DNA from: Paludibacteraceae bacterium
GTDB lineage: Bacteria; Bacteroidota; Bacteroidia; Bacteroidales; Paludibacteraceae
Reading direction: 5' to 3'
DNA length: 64,000 nucleotides
Assembly (NCBI GenBank): GCA_017556705.1
Contig: JAFYMG010000010.1
Location: forward strand, 124,001-188,000
Shown: piece by piece, positions 60,057-64,000 of the stretch
Layout of the letters: the number at the start of each line of letters is the position of its first letter
Numbering within the stretch: the first letter of the stretch is position 1
Translations under genes and position numbers: made by a program
The notes under the pieces: generated by a model
What the model was told of the DNA's origin: nothing
What the model saw: the letters and a program-made list of their open reading frames with translations, nothing else
The model's database searches: none

Positions 60057-63000
60057 TTAGAATCCTAATTTTACGGTCAATGTGAATTGGCGTGGAACAG
60101 GAGAAGACACACCACCTGAGTTGTAATACTCTGGATCACGGCCATTCAACTTCTTGTCAGCATATGCCAACCAAACGTTGGTTGCACTGACTTTTACACC
60201 AAAACTAGATACCGCTTTTTGTCCCTCAAAATATTTCTTAGGCAAATCGTATGCCAAAGACAATTCTTTCAAACGGATAAAATCACCCTTCGCTACACGC
60301 TCAGTAGAGTAGTTGTATGCAGAATATGCATTGTTGAGTGCATTGATCTCACGCATTTGACGAACGGTAGGAATTGATGGAATAGTTGTTACTTGCTCAT
60401 CTCCAGGTACCATCCAGCGGTTCTTCATCTCCTTCATGCTGGCAGTAAGGTCGCTATAATCACTGCTATATACTGGGCAAAGATCATCCAAACGGAGAAC
60501 GTTGCCGAAGCTGTAGGTGAAGAACACGTTGAGTTTCAAGCCTTTCCAAGAGAATGTATTACCAAATGAACCAGTAATCTTAGGATCGATAGTTCCCTCA
60601 TATTTTAAGTAATCAATATTTTCGTATTCTTGGAAATAGATCGCATCGTAATTTCCAGGACCTGCTATTTGCGTATGCTCAGCATCAATGAAGAAAGTAG
60701 GAAGACCTTCTTCTGTCAAACCTGCGAATGGAATACTGTAGAGCGCACCAATTGGACGATCCACGGTACGACCAACACCATTTACGAGTGAGTAAACTGC
60801 TGAACGAGAATCCAATTTAGTAATCTTATTCTCAGCCCAACCGAAAATCCAGTCTGTAGTCCACTTGAAGTCTTTGGTCTTAACATTTACAGTAGAGATA
60901 GTGAACTCACAACCTGTTGACTCCATAGTAGCATCGTTCGCCAACTTGGTTGTCACACCACCCACACCCATAGTTTGGGTATAACCAATCAAGTCAAAGT
61001 TGTTACGGCGATACCAGTCGAACTCTACGTTCACACGGTTGTCCACGAAGCCGAGAGCTACACCGATATTGAGCTCGTGCTTCTTCTCGTAGGTCAACTC
61101 TGAGTTCTCCAACGCCTCGAGGGTAATACCAGACTCATTGGCAGATGTACTTGGACGCCATGGGGTGAATGAGTTGAATACTGCCAACGAGTTGCTTGCA
61201 GGACCACGGTCAGCGGTCAATGAGTAGCTACCCTTCAAACTTGCATAGGTCCAAGCCTTGCCAAATGTAGGAGCCCACCAGTTCTCCTCATGAGCATTCC
61301 ATGAAGCAGATACGTTCCAAGTAGGCAACCAGCGTGCATGACGGCTCTTACCTAACATGTTAGATCCTTCGTAGCGAAGTGTTCCGTTAATGGTATAACG
61401 ACCTTTGTATGAATAAGTTGCCATTCCAAAGAAGGCGAGGTTACGAATAAACTGGAAGCTATTAGAATAGTAATCAGTACCTTCTTCTTGGGCTTGTTTA
61501 AAGAGGCGATAATCAACATATGGAATACCACCATTGTTGTATTGATAACCCCAGCCACGGAACCATATTGCTTGACGATCAGTAGAGTTCAACTCAGAAC
61601 CTGCAAACAGATTGAGAATATGATCTCCTGTCTTACCCAAGTCAGCATTGTAAGTAACGGTACCGCGGAGGTCCATAGAAGTCAATGAGTATTCGGTCAA
61701 GTCATAGATACCACCCTTTGGCAATACAGTCTCAGGCAATGCCAATGGATTGTCTGGATCCGAATAGAGATATGGGTTGGAGTCGCGAATAGTAGCATCC
61801 TCAGGATCAATACCAGCACGATATGCACGAGCTTGGTTGCTCTCGTCCATGATATTGTGCTCTTGACGACTTGAATAGTAGCGAATAGCTGCCAATGCTG
61901 CAATCTCCAAACCACGAACAGGCTTCCAGTTGATATCACCTTGGAACTTCAAATCAGTTACCTTGATATCAATGTAGTTGTTAGCCAACTCGTCGTTGAT
62001 ATTGAAGTCGCAGTAGTTACGGCGATAAGTCTCTTCAGGATCCATCGCACGCGAAGTATTCATCGCATAGGAGAATGGGTTGATATCAAACTCACGACTC
62101 ACAGTACCATTGATAGGGTCAGTACTTGCAGAGATAGTACCTGGAGCTTGTTGTTTACGATAACTACCCATAGTAGCAATACCCACAGTCAGTTTTTGTT
62201 TGCTAGTAGAAGGCAATACATCATAACTTGCGTTCATCATACCTGTAAAACGGCTCACCTCACTGGCTTTGTACCAACCTGGATCTTGCATAGCAGACAA
62301 AGATGCATAAACACGCGCACGCTCAGTACCAGTAGAGAAAGATACAGAGTGGTTGTGCATCACTGTCTGATTGAATAACTCTGCAAACCAATCGGTATTG
62401 CGGAACTCAGCTGCACGCAAATATGCATTCTTAGCCTCTGGGGTATTAGCCAAACCTGTGCCACCACCCTTAGCCGCATCAATCAATGCATACATACGAC
62501 CGTACACACCAGAGTTCTTAGCTGCATACAAAGATGAGTATTCCAACCACCCTTTGCGCTCAAACTCCTGATAGATACCCATTTGCTCTTGCGAGTTACA
62601 GATATTATAGTCATCGTATGAAGGCACCATACGATAGGTAACTTCACCAGTATAGTTCAATTTTGATTGGCCAGCCTTACCTTTCTTGGTGGTTACAACG
62701 ATCACACCCGCCATCGCGCGCGCGCCATATATAGAGGTGGCAGAACCGTCCTTCAAGATTTGGAAGCTCTCAATATCTTCAGCGTTGATACCAGAAATTG
62801 CACTAGCAATCAAAGTGGTAGCATCACCAGAGGAGAGGTCGTCAGCATCCATCTCTACAGCGTCTTCCAAAATAACACCGTCCACAACCCACAAAGGCTT
62901 GCTGGCGCCATAGATAGAAGTAGCACCACGTACACGAATCTTAGGAGCAGTACCGAAAGTACCACTTACGTTTTGCACACTCACACCAGCTGCACGACCT

Positions 63001-63413
63001 TCCAAACTGCGGCTCACATCTGCCACACCAGAAAGCATTGTTTCGTCAGCTTCCAGCTTGGTAGCAGCACCAGTAAACAAGCGCTTGTCTTGCTTTACCA
63101 TACCAGTCACGACCACCTCTTCAATTTGTTGTGCATCGCTCTCAAGGGTAACGTTAATGTTTGGTTTTACAGGAACCGTCATCGTCTTGTAACCCATGTA
63201 GGAGATAATCAGATTTTTTACTCCAGCAGGAACTGTCAACTCAAAGAAACCATCAAAGTCAGTCACTGTACCAACTGTAGTTCCTTCAGCCACAACGTTA
63301 GCACCAATCGCACCAACACCTGCCTCTTCATACACCGTACCCGTAACTTTGGTTTGTGCCATTGCACCAACCGCCAAAATTAGGGTCATCAGCAAACAGT
63401 AAATACGTTTCAT
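60057..63413 (-). CDS. SusC/RagA-family TonB-linked outer-membrane transporter
   Basis: 1118 residues from the ATG at 63413 (MKRIYCLLMTLILAVGAMAQ); an upstream TTG at 63419 is not needed. Order of domains: signal peptide, carboxypeptidase-regulatory-like domain (KVTGTVYEEAGVGAIGANVVAEG..., about 22-100), TonB box IEEVVVTGMV near residue 107, plug domain (PKIRVRGATSIYGASKPLWVVDGVIL), and the 22-strand barrel ending QFTLTVKLGF. No STN domain is present at the N-terminus, so it does not look like an anti-sigma-linked receptor. First gene of a five-gene operon with SusD, HExxH lipoprotein, DUF4302 and BACON protein. A consensus promoter lies 96 bases upstream. Confidence 0.96.
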   Translation of the reverse strand: MKRIYCLLMTLILAVGAMAQTKVTGTVYEEAGVGAIGANVVAEGTTVGTVTDFDGFFELTVPAGVKNLIISYMGYKTMTVPVKPNINVTLESDAQQIEEVVVTGMVKQDKRLFTGAATKLEADETMLSGVADVSRSLEGRAAGVSVQNVSGTFGTAPKIRVRGATSIYGASKPLWVVDGVILEDAVEMDADDLSSGDATTLIASAISGINAEDIESFQILKDGSATSIYGARAMAGVIVVTTKKGKAGQSKLNYTGEVTYRMVPSYDDYNICNSQEQMGIYQEFERKGWLEYSSLYAAKNSGVYGRMYALIDAAKGGGTGLANTPEAKNAYLRAAEFRNTDWFAELFNQTVMHNHSVSFSTGTERARVYASLSAMQDPGWYKASEVSRFTGMMNASYDVLPSTSKQKLTVGIATMGSYRKQQAPGTISASTDPINGTVSREFDINPFSYAMNTSRAMDPEETYRRNYCDFNINDELANNYIDIKVTDLKFQGDINWKPVRGLEIAALAAIRYYSSRQEHNIMDESNQARAYRAGIDPEDATIRDSNPYLYSDPDNPLALPETVLPKGGIYDLTEYSLTSMDLRGTVTYNADLGKTGDHILNLFAGSELNSTDRQAIWFRGWGYQYNNGGIPYVDYRLFKQAQEEGTDYYSNSFQFIRNLAFFGMATYSYKGRYTINGTLRYEGSNMLGKSRHARWLPTWNVSASWNAHEENWWAPTFGKAWTYASLKGSYSLTADRGPASNSLAVFNSFTPWRPSTSANESGITLEALENSELTYEKKHELNIGVALGFVDNRVNVEFDWYRRNNFDLIGYTQTMGVGGVTTKLANDATMESTGCEFTISTVNVKTKDFKWTTDWIFGWAENKITKLDSRSAVYSLVNGVGRTVDRPIGALYSIPFAGLTEEGLPTFFIDAEHTQIAGPGNYDAIYFQEYENIDYLKYEGTIDPKITGSFGNTFSWKGLKLNVFFTYSFGNVLRLDDLCPVYSSDYSDLTASMKEMKNRWMVPGDEQVTTIPSIPTVRQMREINALNNAYSAYNYSTERVAKGDFIRLKELSLAYDLPKKYFEGQKAVSSFGVKVSATNVWLAYADKKLNGRDPEYYNSGGVSSPVPRQFTLTVKLGF

Positions 63414-63508
63414 TATCAATTATTTTATAGTTATATTCTCAATATGTTAACTCCGATCACCTTTTCACATCCATTTACAGCATTCCAATATAGATACGAA
63501 AAAGCGCA

Positions 63509-63540
63509 CAAAATTACTACTTTTTTTTTAATCGACCAAA
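63509..63540 (-). promoter_or_regulatory. Promoter of the SusC-SusD operon
   Basis: Minus strand TTTG (complement of 63537-63540), 20-base spacer, TAATTTTG (complement of 63509-63516). The leader of about 90 bases contains no recognisable riboswitch; no ECF-sigma or hybrid two-component regulator gene lies in the window. Confidence 0.85.
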
Positions 63541-63820
63541 TATTTTGACAAAAAAGTGAACAAAAACATGTTTTTTAGCATATTTTGCTCGTTTTTTACT
63601 ATTTTTCATTGCAAAATGTCGAAATCACCACTTCTAACTTACAAAAAGACACAAATATGCCATTTTGGCAGTACATTTTGTTTTGGCACTCATTTTGTAC
63701 ATAGGTTCAAAGCGAGAGGTTAGAGGCAATAAATAAACTTTTCAACTTACTACAACTGCACTCAACTCTAAACTCTCAACCATCAACTGATAAACTAATA
63801 AACTAATAAACTCAAATAAT
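63541..63820. other. Intergenic region between the SusC operon and htpG
   Basis: AT-rich, non-coding. It contains a sigma-54-like TGGCAC-N5-TTGTA (63684-63699, + strand), a second loose copy TTGGCAG-TACAT-TTTG just before it, and three tandem 8-mers (GATAAACT, AATAAACT, AATAAACT; 63789-63812) directly before the htpG start. No clean TAnnTTTG promoter for htpG was found. Confidence 0.45.
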
Positions 63821-64000
63821 ATGACAACAGGCAATATCGGGGTAACATCGCAAAACATTTTCCCCATCATCAAGAAATTTCTCTATTCCGACCACGAAAT
63901 TTTCCTTCGTGAGTTAGTCAGCAACGCAGTAGATGCCACCCAAAAGCTCCGCACACTAGCCTCTGTTGGTGAAGCCAAAGGCGAACTGGGTGATACGCGC
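63821..64000 (+). CDS. htpG: Molecular chaperone HtpG (Hsp90), 5' end only
   Basis: Only the first 60 codons are inside the window; the frame is open to the edge. The N-terminal ATPase region is clear: GVTSQNIFPIIKKFLYSDHEIFLRELVSNAVDATQKL, where L-R-E-L-x-S-N-A-x-D-A is the signature of Hsp90 and supplies the catalytic E and the magnesium-binding N. The start M-T-T-G-N-I-G-V is usual for Bacteroidetes HtpG. The start codon follows a set of tandem TAAACT repeats and has no strong ribosome binding site. Heat or stress control is expected from the family but not shown here. Confidence 0.93.
   Translation, partial: MTTGNIGVTSQNIFPIIKKFLYSDHEIFLRELVSNAVDATQKLRTLASVGEAKGELGDTR

Overview
The window looks like a T9SS-bearing member of the Bacteroidales (phylum Bacteroidota). 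Three things support this: almost every promoter reads TTTG-N19/20-TAnnTTTG, the Bacteroidetes sigma-ABfr signature; the gene set is typical (SprA/Sov, a paired SusC/SusD, DUF6089-like barrels, a bamA-ompH-ompH operon, bifunctional aspartokinase/homoserine dehydrogenase); and two secreted proteins end in a short G-x-Y/N-G-K-K type sorting tail. The genus cannot be fixed from the sequence alone. The region is mostly chromosomal housekeeping DNA. No phage, transposase, CRISPR array or resistance gene was found.

Layout. 1-4.4 kb: thrA, a secreted M6 metalloprotease, tRNA-Arg(ACG). 4.4-13 kb: operon ruvA-sprA-NadR-like kinase. 13-19 kb: thiL, two outer-membrane proteins, a DUF819 membrane protein and an acyltransferase. 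19-22.3 kb: gapA, RNase H, tRNA-Arg(CCT), DUF2461, rpsO. 22.3-32.3 kb: a long minus-strand envelope-biogenesis run (two barrel proteins, uppS, bamA, two ompH/skp genes, an overlooked 41-residue gene, an MFS transporter, murF, a coiled-coil membrane protein). 32.4-36.7 kb: dnaN-exonuclease-rnz-radA, divergent from murI-capA-like (36.7-38.7 kb). 38.7-49 kb: the division/cell-wall cluster mraZ-rsmH-ftsL-ftsI-murE-mraY-murD-ftsW-murG, which stops at murG (no murC/ftsQAZ here). 49-54 kb: an AT-rich regulatory gap, MIP18-like protein, lpxH, mazG, a lipoprotein, tRNA-Leu(TAG), an M16 peptidase. 54-63.5 kb: a five-gene nutrient-uptake operon (SusC, SusD, HExxH lipoprotein, DUF4302 lipoprotein, BACON/T9SS protein). 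63.8 kb to the end: the 5' end of htpG.

Most unusual observation. A family of about 25 very short palindromic units is scattered through the window. Each has constant flanks (left box ending GTAG/ATAG, right box CGTCC) around a stem-loop whose sequence differs in nearly every copy while the pairing is kept. Copies sit in intergenic junctions, where they can supply the neighbouring stop codon, and inside ruvA, rnhA, murF, rsmH and an M16 peptidase, mostly at apparent inter-domain linkers. The M16 peptidase carries seven tandem units. A related family variant lies in the mraZ leader, and a separate palindrome (AAAAAT arms plus CGGGGACCCCG) is inserted in frame in mraZ and also occurs beside tRNA-Arg(CCT). 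This resembles in style the Rickettsia palindromic elements, but here the stem varies and the flanks are constant. It is the best candidate for something undescribed.
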